Positions 1-10,579 of a DNA stretch of 49,696 bases are shown in pieces. A model generated the notes under the pieces. That model had not been told where the DNA came from. It saw nothing but the letters and a program-made list of their open reading frames with translations, and searched no databases. Made by a program: the position numbers and the translations under genes. Position 1 is the first letter of the stretch, and every line of letters begins with the position of its first letter. Source of the stretch: Roseburia sp. (lineage in GTDB: Bacteria; Bacillota; Clostridia; Lachnospirales; Lachnospiraceae); the NCBI GenBank assembly GCA_017549185.1, contig JAFYVJ010000066.1, forward strand, positions 1-49,696, written 5' to 3'.

Positions 1-117
1 AAGGGTACGATAGGTATTATCGGACCAAAACGTATGGATTACGAAAATGTAATGGATAACCTAAGGACCTTAAGAAGCCAGCTTGATGGCATCTTAAATA
101 AGTCAAAGGAATCATAG
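1..117 (+). CDS. hrcA: HrcA heat-inducible repressor, C-terminal end (partial)
   Basis: The window opens inside this gene; only the last 38 codons and the TAG stop are present. The translation contains GIIGPKRMDYENV, the typical C-terminal signature of HrcA, the repressor that binds CIRCE operators upstream of heat-shock operons. HrcA folding depends on GroEL, which couples repression to chaperone load (family knowledge). It lies 14 bp upstream of grpE in the classical hrcA-grpE-dnaK-dnaJ order. Its promoter and any CIRCE site would lie left of the window. The identity is secure, but nothing can be said about its DNA-binding half. Confidence 0.93.
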   Translation, partial: KGTIGIIGPKRMDYENVMDNLRTLRSQLDGILNKSKES

Positions 118-131
118 AAAGGCAGGAAGAA

Positions 132-740
132 ATGGCAGAAGAAAAGTTTTGTCAGGAAAATGAAGTAGAAGAAACTGTGGAAGAAACAGTAGAAACTACT
201 GAGACAGAAGAAGTAGAAACTTCGAAAGAAGAAATTGTGGAAGAGACCACAGAAGAAACTGAAGAAAAGCCTAAAAAAGAAGGCTTCTTCAAAAAGAAAA
301 AAGACAAAAGAGATGAACAAATTGAAGAATTAAATGACCGCGTAGTTCGTCAGATGGCAGAATTTGAAAACTTCCGCAAGCGTTCAGAGAAAGAAAAGTC
401 TATGATGTTTGATATGGGAGCAAAAAATGTAATCGAAAAGATTCTTCCAGTTGTAGATAACTTCGAAAGAGGCTTTACTACAGTAGAAGAAGCAGACAAA
501 GACGATGCATTTGTTCAGGGTATGCAGCAGGTATACAAACAGCTGATGAAAGAGCTTGAAGCAATCGGTGTTACACCAATCGAAGCCGTAGGTCAGGAAT
601 TCAATCCAGACTTCCACAACGCAGTAATGCAGGTGGAAAGCGATGAATACGAATCAGGCATCATTGCCCAGGAATTTATGAAGGGCTATATGTATAAAGA
701 TAGTGTCGTAAGACATAGTATGGTAGGAGTTGTAAGTTAA
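132..740 (+). CDS. grpE: GrpE nucleotide exchange factor
   Basis: Cochaperone that drives ADP release from DnaK. The 202-residue protein has a very acidic, Glu/Thr-rich N-terminal tail (about residues 3-48), a short Lys-rich patch (KKEGFFKKKKDKRDE), a long helix carrying the family motif QMAEFENFRKRSEKE (about 74-88), and the C-terminal beta domain ending in GYMYKDSVVRHSMVGV. The ATG at 132 follows a GGCAGGAAGA ribosome binding site. It sits 14 bp after hrcA and 63 bp before dnaK, so it is co-transcribed with them. The low-complexity acidic tail is longer than in model GrpE proteins but common in clostridia. No key region is missing. Confidence 0.96.
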   Translation: MAEEKFCQENEVEETVEETVETTETEEVETSKEEIVEETTEETEEKPKKEGFFKKKKDKRDEQIEELNDRVVRQMAEFENFRKRSEKEKSMMFDMGAKNVIEKILPVVDNFERGFTTVEEADKDDAFVQGMQQVYKQLMKELEAIGVTPIEAVGQEFNPDFHNAVMQVESDEYESGIIAQEFMKGYMYKDSVVRHSMVGVVS

Positions 741-779
741 GACTTCTACAAAGAAATAAGAAACAAATCAACAATTTGA

Positions 780-2675
<1,896 letters not shown>

Positions 2676-2715
2676 ATAGTTACGAATTAGAAATAAAATA
2701 GTTTTTGAATTAATA

Positions 2716-2768
2716 AAATCCATCAAGGATACTGACAATGTATTTGTTTGGTATCCTTGGTGATTTTT
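2716..2768 (+). terminator. Rho-independent terminator after dnaK
   Basis: CATCAAGGATAC (2721-2732) pairs with GTATCCTTGGTG (2751-2762) with one G-U pair; AAAAT on the left can extend the stem into the following ATTTTT. An 18-nt loop separates the arms. It separates dnaK from dnaJ and would lower dnaJ expression relative to dnaK. Confidence 0.8.
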
Positions 2769-2880
2769 CAAGTGTAGAATCTTTTTTGTGAACAGGATAC
2801 AAATTATGAATGTTAGCAAGAAGATTTAACGGGTGCCGCAAAAGTTAGAAGGAAGCGGTTCTATAGATTGGAGATAACTC

Positions 2881-4059
2881 ATGGCTGATAAAAGAGATTA
2901 TTATGAGGTCCTTGGTGTAAGCAAGGGCGCAGATGATGCAGAAATTAAAAAGGCGTTTCGTACCATGGCCAAAAAATATCATCCGGACGCACATCCGGGA
3001 GATAAAGAGTGCGAAGAGAAGTTTAAAGAAGCACAGGAAGCATACGCTGTATTAAGTGATCCGGATAAGAGAAGACAGTATGACCAGTTTGGTCACGCTG
3101 CATTTGATGGAATGGGAGGCGGCGGTGCCGGTGGCTTCGATTTCTCTGGTATGGATATGGGAGATATTTTTGGAGATATTTTTGGCGACTTCTTTGGCGG
3201 CGGTAGTTCTAGAAGACGTAACGATGGCCCTATGAAGGGTGCTAATATTCGTGCAAGCGTACGTATTACATTCGAAGAAGCGATTTTTGGTTGTGAAAAA
3301 GAAATCGAATTAGTATTAAAAGACGAGTGTAAGACTTGTCATGGAACCGGTGCAAAACCGGGTACATCCCCAGAGACCTGTCCGAAGTGTAATGGTAAAG
3401 GTAAGGTTGTGATGACACAGCAGTCGTTCTTTGGAATGGTACAGAACGTGCAGACCTGTCCGGAGTGTCACGGCTCGGGTAAAGTAGTTCGTGAAAAGTG
3501 TTCAGATTGTTATGGCTCTGGTTACATCTCGAGCAAAAAGAAGATTCAGGTCTCAATCCCGGCTGGTATTGACCATGGACAAAGTGTTCGCATTCGTGAA
3601 AAAGGTGAGCCAGGGTTAAATGGTGGTCCAAGAGGTGATTTATTAGTAGAAGTAATCGTATCAAAACATGCACACTTACAGCGACAGGATATGAATATTT
3701 TCTCAACAGCTACCTTGAGCTTTGCACAGGCAGCTTTAGGTGGTGAGATTCGTATCAATACAGTAGATGGAGATGTGTTGTATGAAGTAAAGCCGGGTAC
3801 ACAGACAGGTACTAGAATTCGTTTAAGAGGAAAAGGTGTACCGTCATTGCGTAACAAAGATGTGCGTGGTGATCAGTATGTAGACTTAGTAATTCAGACG
3901 CCAACCGGATTAAATTCAGAAGCAAAAGAACTTCTTCGTCAGTTTGATGAAGCAACAGGCGGTTCATTGAAGAAAGGTTCAGAAGAAGCTGTAACTAAGA
4001 AAAAGAAAAAAGGTTTCATGGATAAGTTAAAAGAGTCCATTGATGACATTATGGAATAG
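2881..4059 (+). CDS. dnaJ: DnaJ (Hsp40) cochaperone
   Basis: Type I J-protein of 392 residues that stimulates DnaK ATPase activity and delivers substrates. The N-terminal J domain has the essential HPD (34-36). A Gly/Phe-rich linker ([17 protein letters not shown]) follows. The zinc domain has all four CxxCxGxG repeats ([32 protein letters not shown]). The C-terminal substrate-binding domains end in a Lys-rich tail. GGAG lies 8 bases before the ATG. It is 205 bp downstream of dnaK, beyond a terminator, so it is either expressed by read-through or from a promoter I could not place with confidence. Confidence 0.98.
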   Translation: MADKRDYYEVLGVSKGADDAEIKKAFRTMAKKYHPDAHPGDKECEEKFKEAQEAYAVLSDPDKRRQYDQFGHAAFDGMGGGGAGGFDFSGMDMGDIFGDIFGDFFGGGSSRRRNDGPMKGANIRASVRITFEEAIFGCEKEIELVLKDECKTCHGTGAKPGTSPETCPKCNGKGKVVMTQQSFFGMVQNVQTCPECHGSGKVVREKCSDCYGSGYISSKKKIQVSIPAGIDHGQSVRIREKGEPGLNGGPRGDLLVEVIVSKHAHLQRQDMNIFSTATLSFAQAALGGEIRINTVDGDVLYEVKPGTQTGTRIRLRGKGVPSLRNKDVRGDQYVDLVIQTPTGLNSEAKELLRQFDEATGGSLKKGSEEAVTKKKKKGFMDKLKESIDDIME

Positions 4060-4102
4060 TACAAAGGTACAAATTGCAATTTTTAAATAATGGTGTTATG
4101 AT

Positions 4103-4142
4103 GTCGGTAGATATGTGAGTATACATATCTGCCGATTTTTTG
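4103..4142 (+). terminator. Rho-independent terminator after dnaJ
   Basis: TCGGTAGATATGT (4104-4116) pairs with ACATATCTGCCGA (4123-4135), with one G-U pair and a 6-nt loop, followed by TTTTTTGTTCT. It ends the heat-shock operon. Confidence 0.88.
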
Positions 4143-4340
4143 TTCTATAGGAAAGACCTTGATGCGTTAATTTGTGAAAGTCTATGACTTTCCTATAGAA
4201 TAAAAGCACTACGTGCAAACGATGCGCAGCTACGCGCGCGGAGCAAAAGCTGTGCTATATCAGTAAATGAGGTCGTGAGAGTGTGCGAAGCACACTTTTG
4301 TTCCGATGAGTGAGAAAAAGCGGCTGCTAATAGGTGGATT
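4143..4340 (+). repeat. Structured intergenic element with two competing hairpins
   Basis: Right after the dnaJ terminator, TTCTATAGGAAAG (4143-4155) is the exact reverse complement of CTTTCCTATAGAA (4188-4200). GAAAGTC-TAT-GACTTTC (4176-4192) is a second perfect hairpin using part of the same right arm, so the two folds exclude each other. Short perfect hairpins follow, such as GCAC-TAC-GTGC and GTGTGC-GAA-GCACAC, in a patch visibly richer in G+C than its surroundings. No start codon with a plausible reading frame was seen. Its look is that of a dispersed palindromic repeat, but only one copy is in the window. Confidence 0.45.
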
Positions 4341-4370
4341 TGGCGAGTAGCGGTATAGAAGGGGAATTGT

Positions 4371-4886
4371 ATGAGTCAGGTTAGTGCACAGATTGATGAC
4401 AGAAATGCGGCATTCCGTCAGTGGCAGTTTAAGGAAACCGTAGAATTAGAGCATCAAAAGCAACAACTGAAAGAGGAACGCAGACAACTTGCATTAGAAC
4501 GTGAGAAGTTTGAGAAAGAAAAAAAAGAATTCTACATCAATAAGCGTATCGAGGACAAGTGTGCAGAGCATGAGAAGCATCTTTTCGATATGAAGTGGAA
4601 GATATTAGAAGGGGAGCTTAAAAAGCTTGCTGCGGAGAAGGAACAGATAGAGAAACAACGTGATTTTTATCGCTATGTCAGTCAGCATGAGACACAGACT
4701 TACCATTCATCAAATGTAGTGAAAGGGGAGTTGTTTTTCTGTGGTGTAGATAGTGAAGATGCACTAAAGAAACGTTATAAAGATTTGATTAAAATTTATC
4801 ATCCGGATAATCTTAATGGAGATAAGGATACGATACAGGAGATTAATACAGAATACGAGAAGTTAAAAGCATTATACGAGGAATAG
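4371..4886 (+). CDS. Coiled-coil protein with C-terminal J domain
   Basis: A 171-residue protein with no recognised gene name. Residues about 17-105 are almost entirely charged heptads (for example LKEERRQLALEREKFEKEKK), a long coiled coil. The last 55 residues form a compact J-domain-like unit: ALKKRYKDLIKIYHPDNLNGD carries the HPD tripeptide, followed by a helix with INTEYEKLKALYEE. J domains activate Hsp70 ATPases, so a DnaK partner of narrow specificity is the natural inference. It is just downstream of dnaJ but separated from it by a terminator and a structured spacer. There is no zinc domain or Gly/Phe linker and no membrane segment. GGGG lies 8 bases before the ATG. The client is unknown. 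Confidence 0.8.
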   Translation: MSQVSAQIDDRNAAFRQWQFKETVELEHQKQQLKEERRQLALEREKFEKEKKEFYINKRIEDKCAEHEKHLFDMKWKILEGELKKLAAEKEQIEKQRDFYRYVSQHETQTYHSSNVVKGELFFCGVDSEDALKKRYKDLIKIYHPDNLNGDKDTIQEINTEYEKLKALYEE

Positions 4887-4931
4887 AAAAGAATTGGTTA
4901 AAAACAGAAATGAAAATATAATTAGAAAGAT

Positions 4932-4993
4932 TTAAAAAGAGGCTGTATTTCTACGATGATTGGTTGTAAGTCAGTGTAGGAATGCAGCCTCTT
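4932..4993 (-). terminator. Terminator of luxS (possibly bidirectional)
   Basis: AAGAGGCTGTATTTCTAC (4937-4954) pairs with GTAGGAATGCAGCCTCTT (4976-4993) over 18 positions with two G-U pairs. On the minus strand the stem is followed by a run of T (complement of TTTAAAAA at 4931-4938), so it best serves luxS. It could also stop the J-domain gene reading from the left. Confidence 0.7.
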
Positions 4994-5074
4994 AAATTAT
5001 TCGATTTAGGAAGTACATTGTTATGTTAGTTTATAAAAACATATAACGTTCTTATAGAATAACAAGCAATAAAT

Positions 5075-5554
5075 CTATTCGGGATATACAAGGTGTGCAT
5101 CATCAATTACATACAAAGTATGCTCAAGGTAACGCTTTGCTAAGTAATTAGCCATGCCAAGATTCATATCTAGATAATTACCACAGTCTTTTGCACTTGC
5201 ACCAGGAACTTCGTCATGGAAGTCACGGATAAATTCATACATTTCAATCATCAAATCTACGATATCTTTTGATTCATAGTCTCCGGCTAAAAGCAAATAA
5301 AAGCCGGTACGACAGCCCATAGGACCGAAATAAATGGTTTTATCCTTAAATACAGGATGATTGCGTAAAAAAGTAGCTGCCAAATGTTCAATGGTATGCA
5401 TTTCAGCAGTATTCATAACGGGTTCATCATTAGGTGAAGTCATACGTAAATCAAAAGTTGTGATAATCTCAGATCCTACATGGTCTTTTCGTGACACATA
5501 TACACCCGGTTCTAATTTAATATGGTCAATGGTAAAACTTGCGATTTTTTCCAT
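5075..5554 (-). CDS. luxS: S-ribosylhomocysteine lyase LuxS
   Basis: Cleaves S-ribosylhomocysteine to homocysteine and DPD, the precursor of autoinducer 2, within the activated methyl cycle. The 159-residue protein has the metal-binding HTIEH (His53, Glu56, His57), catalytic Cys81 in GPMGCRTG and the third metal ligand Cys124 in AKDCGNY. A longer reading frame starts 12 codons upstream, but GGAGGAATCACAT lies immediately before the ATG at 5552-5554, and the shorter form matches LuxS proteins. It is cytosolic and transcribed divergently from a sensor kinase. No pfs or metE gene is nearby. Confidence 0.97.
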   Translation of the reverse strand: MEKIASFTIDHIKLEPGVYVSRKDHVGSEIITTFDLRMTSPNDEPVMNTAEMHTIEHLAATFLRNHPVFKDKTIYFGPMGCRTGFYLLLAGDYESKDIVDLMIEMYEFIRDFHDEVPGASAKDCGNYLDMNLGMANYLAKRYLEHTLYVIDDAHLVYPE

Positions 5555-5624
5555 ATGTGATTCCTCCAGTATTTTTATAATAGTAATCAATCATTTGATA
5601 AAAAGGTATCTTTCTATGAAAAAC

Positions 5625-5651
5625 TTTATAGTATTTATACCTTTCCGTCAA
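5625..5651 (-). promoter_or_regulatory. Probable luxS promoter with inverted repeat
   Basis: Read on the minus strand: TTGACG (complement of 5646-5651), a 15-nt spacer, then TATAAA (complement of 5625-5630). The spacer is short. AAAGGTAT (5602-5609) and ATACCTTT (5637-5644) form an 8-bp inverted repeat flanking the -10 box and could be an operator. Confidence 0.4.
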
Positions 5652-5660
5652 GGAAAAATA

Positions 5661-5689
5661 GTTTCATTTCTAATAGAATTTGCTATAAT
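5661..5689 (+). promoter_or_regulatory. Extended -10 promoter for the sensor kinase
   Basis: TGCTATAAT (5681-5689) is a perfect TATAAT with the TGn extension; the sequence 17 nt upstream (GTTTCA) is a weak -35. It gives a leader of roughly 110 nt before the kinase ATG and lies back to back with the proposed luxS promoter. Confidence 0.55.
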
Positions 5690-5807
5690 AAAAATATATG
5701 TTAGATAAGCAGTGATTTGCTTACTGTACAGAGAGTTAGCGGATACTGGCTGTTCGATAGTGAAAGAACTTGATTCACGTAATTTATATAGAGGAGAAGG
5801 CAAGCGA

Positions 5808-8669
5808 ATGAAAAAATATTTACGAGACAGATATAAAAGAAAATGGGGTGTCTGTACAACGATAGTTCTATTATTAGTAGGCATGTTGATAGTGGGGATA
5901 CCACAGATAGTAAGTGCAGACGAACCAAAAACACAGTCTGAAAGGGTAATTCGTATTGGTTATTTGGGATATAAAGGTTTTATTACGCAGGATGGTGGAA
6001 GGAATTATTCCGGATATGGTATAGAGTTTTTAAGTGAGATAGCAGATTACACGGGTTGGAAATATGAATTTATATATGATGATTTTGAAAATCATTTAGA
6101 GAATTTGCGAACCGGACGAATTGATTTTATGATAGAGTTGCAAAAGACACCTGATAGAGAAGCAGAATTTTTATATTCGCAGAATATCGTAGGTGTCGAG
6201 TCTAGTGTTATGTATGTCCGAAGTGATGAAGAACGTTATTATTACAATGATTATGAAGCGTTTGATGGTATGAAAATCGCATGTGTATGGGGAAGCTTTC
6301 AGTCGCAGCAGCTTGAGGAGGTTGCAAAAGAAAAAGATTTTTCTTATGAAATGCATGTGTATGAGACACCAAACGGATGTTTTAGTGCATTAGAACGGGG
6401 ACTGGTAGATGCGGTTGCGATTGGAAGCAATGCTTTGAATGAAGGATATAAGATTGTCAGTCGTTTTGGATCAGCTGGTTTTTATGCCGTTACAGGAGCA
6501 TTTAATACAGAATTGATGGAAGAAATGAACGCTGCTATAGAACAGCTCTATTCGGTAAAACCTAATTATAGAGATTATTTGGCAGAAAAGTATTATGGTA
6601 AAGCGGGTGTTCAATCAGTGGTATTTACCCGAGATGAGGCGGAATATATCGCCACAGATGAGGAGATAACGATAGCATTTATTCCAAATAGAAAGCCGTA
6701 TTCATATGTAAATGAAAATGGGGAGATAGAAGGAATAACGGTAGATCTTGTGAAACAGATTCAGGAAAAAAGTGGTTTTCGATTTAAATATGTCATGATG
6801 GGAGCTGGAGAAACGGCAACTGAGTATTTAAAAAAACATCCGGAACATATAATTGCTGGTGTGTCAGCTCTAAATCCTCAATTTTTAAATAATAATTATC
6901 AGTTGTCTGAAGTGATATGTTCGGATAATGTGGCGATTGTAGGTCGACCAGGTATGGAATATAAGGTGGATTCACAAAGCGAGTATTATAGATTAGCCAT
7001 ACCGAAAAGCTTTATGGCATTGCAGTCATATATAAAAGAAAAATATCCGGAATTTGAAATTGTGCCTGTGGATTCTACAGAAGCATGCTTAAAAATGGTG
7101 TTGAACGAAGAAGTAGATTTTATGGCACAAAATATAAATGTGTTGTCTCCGTATTTACAGAAGCCGCTTTATGAGGACTTTACGGTCTTATCTAGTTTTT
7201 TTATGGAAGAGAAGATGGCACTTGTTGCACTTAATATTAATGAGCATAATGTATGGATGAATATTATTGATAAGTGTATTGCAACCATTACAGAACGTGA
7301 ACGGGCACAATGTATCGTAGATTATACGCTTAAGAATACTTATGAGCTTACATGGCTTGACATTCTCTATAAATCGCGTACAGAAGTGGCAATTATTAGT
7401 TTTTTGATCCTTTGGCTTTTTGTAATGATGATAACAAGTATGGTAGTCAGAAATCGACATTATGCATTGATAAAAAGTAAGAATATTGAACTGGCAGAAG
7501 CAGTGGCACAGGCAAATAGTGCCAATGAGGCAAAGAGTACATTCCTTGCACGCATGAGCCATGAGATTCGTACGCCGCTAAATGCGATTGTAGGAATGAA
7601 TGCTATCTGCAAGAATCATTTGGAGGAGCCTGATAAAGTAAAAGAGTACTTAAATAAAATGGAGAATGCTTCTAAAGTATTAAGTGGTGTTATTAATGAT
7701 ATTTTAGATATGTCAGCAATCGAGAGTAATAAAATTAAAATTGAATCAGCAAAATTGTCTGTCAAAGATGTTATTAAAACCGTAGAGGATATCTACTATG
7801 AACAATGTAAGGCAAAAGGTGTGAAATTAGACGTAATTATGGAAAATGTAAGAGATACGGAAGTTATGGGAGATGTACTTCGTTTGAAACAGGTATTTTT
7901 AAATCTTGTATCCAATGCTTACAAATTCACACCGGTTGGCGGTACGATTACGATCAAAGCAACAGAAGTATCAGAACGAGAGGATAAGGTTTTTTATAAT
8001 TTTAGTGTGTCGGACAGCGGTGAAGGAATGACAGCGGAGATGATGTCCAGATTATTTAAACCATTTGAACAGGAAAGTGCAAGTACAGCTAAGTCTCATG
8101 GTGGCAGTGGATTAGGTCTTTCTATTGTGAAAAATCTGGTGGAATTAATGTCCGGTTCTATTTCCTGTGAATCGAAAAAAGGAGAGGGGACGACATTCCT
8201 TGTATCTATTCCATTTGGAATTCCAGAAGAACAGAAAGTGATGAAAAAAGAGGAAAAACGGGAAGTAAGTCCAACGGAATATGATTTTGAGAATCGTAAA
8301 ATATTGTTGGCAGATGATACGGAGTTTAATGCAGACGTTCTAATTGATTTACTTGCTATGGTAAATATGCAGGTGGATTGGGCAGAGAATGGTCGTATTG
8401 CAGTAGAAATGTTTGAACGATCAGAAGTCGGACAGTATGAGGCGATTTTTATGGATATTCAGATGCCTGAAATGGATGGTTACGAAGCTGCAAAAACAAT
8501 TCGTGCGTCTGCACATCCACAAGCAAAGACGATTCCGATTTATGCGATGACAGCGAATACATTTACAGAGGATGTCAGTGAGTCATTTCATGCAGGTATG
8601 AACGGTCATTTGGAGAAGCCGATTGATACTGCATTGGTATATGAGATTTTACATAAGATTGTAAGGTGA
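5808..8669 (+). CDS. Hybrid histidine kinase with two SBP_bac_3 sensor domains
   Basis: A 953-residue membrane sensor. A signal-anchor helix (about 13-31) precedes two extracellular solute-binding-like domains in tandem (about 43-265, starting RVIRIGYLGYKGF, and 280-515, starting ITIAFIPNRKPYSY). A second membrane helix follows (about 527-549), then a short coiled coil and the HisKA domain with His585 in SHEIRTPLNAIVG. The HATPase domain has NLVSNAYKFT, DSGEGM and GGSGLGLSIV. A C-terminal receiver domain carries Asp883 in FMDIQMPEMDGYEA. No HPt domain or output regulator is adjacent, so the phosphorelay partner is elsewhere. A start 32 codons earlier is possible, but GAGGAGAAGG before the ATG at 5808 and the position of the signal helix favour this one. 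BvgS/EvgS-like architecture; the ligand is unknown. Confidence 0.93.
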   Translation: MKKYLRDRYKRKWGVCTTIVLLLVGMLIVGIPQIVSADEPKTQSERVIRIGYLGYKGFITQDGGRNYSGYGIEFLSEIADYTGWKYEFIYDDFENHLENLRTGRIDFMIELQKTPDREAEFLYSQNIVGVESSVMYVRSDEERYYYNDYEAFDGMKIACVWGSFQSQQLEEVAKEKDFSYEMHVYETPNGCFSALERGLVDAVAIGSNALNEGYKIVSRFGSAGFYAVTGAFNTELMEEMNAAIEQLYSVKPNYRDYLAEKYYGKAGVQSVVFTRDEAEYIATDEEITIAFIPNRKPYSYVNENGEIEGITVDLVKQIQEKSGFRFKYVMMGAGETATEYLKKHPEHIIAGVSALNPQFLNNNYQLSEVICSDNVAIVGRPGMEYKVDSQSEYYRLAIPKSFMALQSYIKEKYPEFEIVPVDSTEACLKMVLNEEVDFMAQNINVLSPYLQKPLYEDFTVLSSFFMEEKMALVALNINEHNVWMNIIDKCIATITERERAQCIVDYTLKNTYELTWLDILYKSRTEVAIISFLILWLFVMMITSMVVRNRHYALIKSKNIELAEAVAQANSANEAKSTFLARMSHEIRTPLNAIVGMNAICKNHLEEPDKVKEYLNKMENASKVLSGVINDILDMSAIESNKIKIESAKLSVKDVIKTVEDIYYEQCKAKGVKLDVIMENVRDTEVMGDVLRLKQVFLNLVSNAYKFTPVGGTITIKATEVSEREDKVFYNFSVSDSGEGMTAEMMSRLFKPFEQESASTAKSHGGSGLGLSIVKNLVELMSGSISCESKKGEGTTFLVSIPFGIPEEQKVMKKEEKREVSPTEYDFENRKILLADDTEFNADVLIDLLAMVNMQVDWAENGRIAVEMFERSEVGQYEAIFMDIQMPEMDGYEAAKTIRASAHPQAKTIPIYAMTANTFTEDVSESFHAGMNGHLEKPIDTALVYEILHKIVR

Positions 8670-8750
8670 CGGAAAAGCGACAAAGTCGCCTTTGTGAATG
8701 GCTAGGGCTGAAGTGTTATATTATACATTATCAATAAAAGAAAGGATAGG

Positions 8751-8780
8751 TTGCCAAGAGGATAAAAATTATGGTATGAT
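8751..8780 (+). promoter_or_regulatory. Promoter of prmA
   Basis: TTGCCA (8751-8756), an 18-nt spacer, then TATGAT (8775-8780). The start codon lies about 27 nt beyond the expected transcription start. Upstream, GCGAC-AAA-GTCGC (8677-8689) is a small perfect hairpin just after the kinase stop. Confidence 0.65.
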
Positions 8781-8813
8781 GTATCCAATTGTGTGCAGAT
8801 GGAGGAAAAGTCT

Positions 8814-9785
8814 ATGAAATGGAATAAATATACAATTGAAACCACTACAGCGGCGGAGGATTATATGAGTTCTATGCTGTTAGAATTGGGAATTGAGGGA
8901 GTAGAAATTGAGGATAAGATTCCGTTATCCGAAGAAGATCAGGCGGACATGTTTATTGACTTTTTGCCGGAACTTCCACCGGATGATGGAGTAAGTTATG
9001 TTAGTTTTTATATTGAAGACGATGGGAATGACGATACAGAATTATTAAAACAGGTAAAAATCGCATTGGAAGATTTAAGAGAACAGGTCGATGTGGGAAC
9101 AGGAACAATTACATCTGATCAGACAGAAGATGTGGATTGGATTAATAACTGGAAAGAATTTTTTAAATCGTTTTCTATTGACAATATTTTGATTAAACCA
9201 ACCTGGGAAGAATTAAGTGTAGAAGATAAGGATAAAATCTTAATTGAGATTGATCCGGGAGTTTCTTTTGGTACAGGAAAACATGAGACCACGCAACTTT
9301 GTATAAAGCAGTTACAGAAATATATTGGTGGAGTAGTAAAAGCACCAAAGGTATTAGATGTAGGTTGTGGTAGCGGTATTTTGTCCATTGTGGCGTTAAA
9401 GCTTGGTGCAAGGGAAGTCATTGGTACGGACTTAGATGCGGATTGTATTACATCTTCACAGGAAAATATGGCGGTAAATCATCTTTCTGAGGAGTTAGGT
9501 GTTTTTTATAAAGGCAATTTGATTGATGATGTAGCGTTGCAGGAGAAAGTAGGTACAGAGGAATATGAAATCGTAGTGGCAAATATTTTAGCAGATGTCA
9601 TTATTCCTATGGCACCAGTGATTCCAGCGAGATTAAAAGAGGGTGGTTATTTTATAACATCAGGTATTATTGATTTTAGAGAAAACGATGTAAAAGAGGC
9701 AATCGAAAAAGCGGGATTGAAGGTAATCGAGATTAACCATCAGGGAGAATGGGTGAATATTACTGCCCAGAAGATTACAGCATAA
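8814..9785 (+). CDS. prmA: Ribosomal protein L11 methyltransferase PrmA
   Basis: SAM-dependent methyltransferase that trimethylates ribosomal protein L11. The 323-residue protein has an N-terminal L11-recognition domain, then the linker motif EIDPGVSFGTGKHETT and SAM motif I DVGCGSG (182-188). A second motif, VANILADVIIPMAP, corresponds to the NPPY-like region of this family. GGAGG lies 8 bases before the ATG at 8814; a GTG seven codons upstream has no ribosome binding site. It is followed by rsmE, a widespread clostridial pairing of ribosome-modification genes. Confidence 0.96.
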   Translation: MKWNKYTIETTTAAEDYMSSMLLELGIEGVEIEDKIPLSEEDQADMFIDFLPELPPDDGVSYVSFYIEDDGNDDTELLKQVKIALEDLREQVDVGTGTITSDQTEDVDWINNWKEFFKSFSIDNILIKPTWEELSVEDKDKILIEIDPGVSFGTGKHETTQLCIKQLQKYIGGVVKAPKVLDVGCGSGILSIVALKLGAREVIGTDLDADCITSSQENMAVNHLSEELGVFYKGNLIDDVALQEKVGTEEYEIVVANILADVIIPMAPVIPARLKEGGYFITSGIIDFRENDVKEAIEKAGLKVIEINHQGEWVNITAQKITA

Positions 9786-9838
9786 TTTTTGTAGAGTTTT
9801 GCAGTGTTCCGGTTTTTGTAGGTTCAAGGAGAAATAGA

Positions 9839-10573
9839 ATGTATCAGTTTTTTGTTGAAGATGCTCAGATTTCTTCCACAGATGTGGTGATTGAGGGCAG
9901 TGATGTGAATCATATAAAAAATGTATTGCGAATGAAATGCGGAGAGAGAATTCGCATAAGCAGTACTAAAGGAAGGAATTTTTACTGTACAGTTGCTGAG
10001 ATTACAGCGGAATTTGTGAGGGCAGATATCGTAGAAGAGTTAGAAGAAAATACAGAATTGCCAAATCAGATCTATTTGTTTCAGGGACTTCCTAAAAGTG
10101 ATAAAATGGAGCTCATTATTCAGAAGGCAGTAGAACTTGGTGTGCATGAGATTATTCCGGTAGCTATGAAAAACTGTGTGGCAAAATTAGATGATAAAAA
10201 GGCAGCAGCTAAAATCGCACGTTGGCAGGAGATTGCTAAAAGCGCAGCAAAACAATCAAAACGAAGCTTGGTTCCGGAAGTGCAAATGCCGTTAACTTAT
10301 AAATTAGCGGTGCAGAAGGCAAAGGAGCTTGATGTGGTATTAGTTCCATATGAAAATGAGCGTGGAATGCAGGCGACCAGAGAAGTGTTAAGTGCTATAA
10401 AAAAAGGACAGTCTATTGGTATCTTTATTGGACCTGAAGGTGGTTTTGACCAGGCAGAGATTGAATTGGTACGAGAAGATGCTCACTTGATTTCATTGGG
10501 GAATCGCATCTTGCGAACAGAGACAGCTGGTCTGGCAACACTTTCTATGCTTATTTATCAGCTTGAAGTATAA
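9839..10573 (+). CDS. rsmE: 16S rRNA (uracil-1498-N3)-methyltransferase RsmE
   Basis: Knotted SPOUT methyltransferase that methylates U1498 of 16S rRNA near the decoding site. The 244-residue protein shows the N-terminal PUA-like domain (HIKNVLRMKCGERI), QGLPKSDKMELIIQKAVELG, and the C-terminal SAM-binding knot with GPEGGFDQAEIELV and LGNRILRTETA. The frame stays open 30 codons upstream into the prmA end, but AAGGAGAAATAG precedes the ATG at 9839 and the protein start (MYQFFVED) fits the family. It lies 53 bp after prmA, probably in one transcript. Confidence 0.95.
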   Translation: MYQFFVEDAQISSTDVVIEGSDVNHIKNVLRMKCGERIRISSTKGRNFYCTVAEITAEFVRADIVEELEENTELPNQIYLFQGLPKSDKMELIIQKAVELGVHEIIPVAMKNCVAKLDDKKAAAKIARWQEIAKSAAKQSKRSLVPEVQMPLTYKLAVQKAKELDVVLVPYENERGMQATREVLSAIKKGQSIGIFIGPEGGFDQAEIELVREDAHLISLGNRILRTETAGLATLSMLIYQLEV

Positions 10574-10579
10574 AATATG

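Noticed and set aside
39-320. 93-codon frame on the minus strand over grpE
   Set aside because: Phe-rich artefact of the Glu/Lys-rich grpE tail on the other strand; no ribosome binding site.
5555-5590. Longer luxS start adding 12 residues
   Set aside because: The upstream ATG has no ribosome binding site, while GGAGG is correctly spaced for the ATG at 5552-5554.
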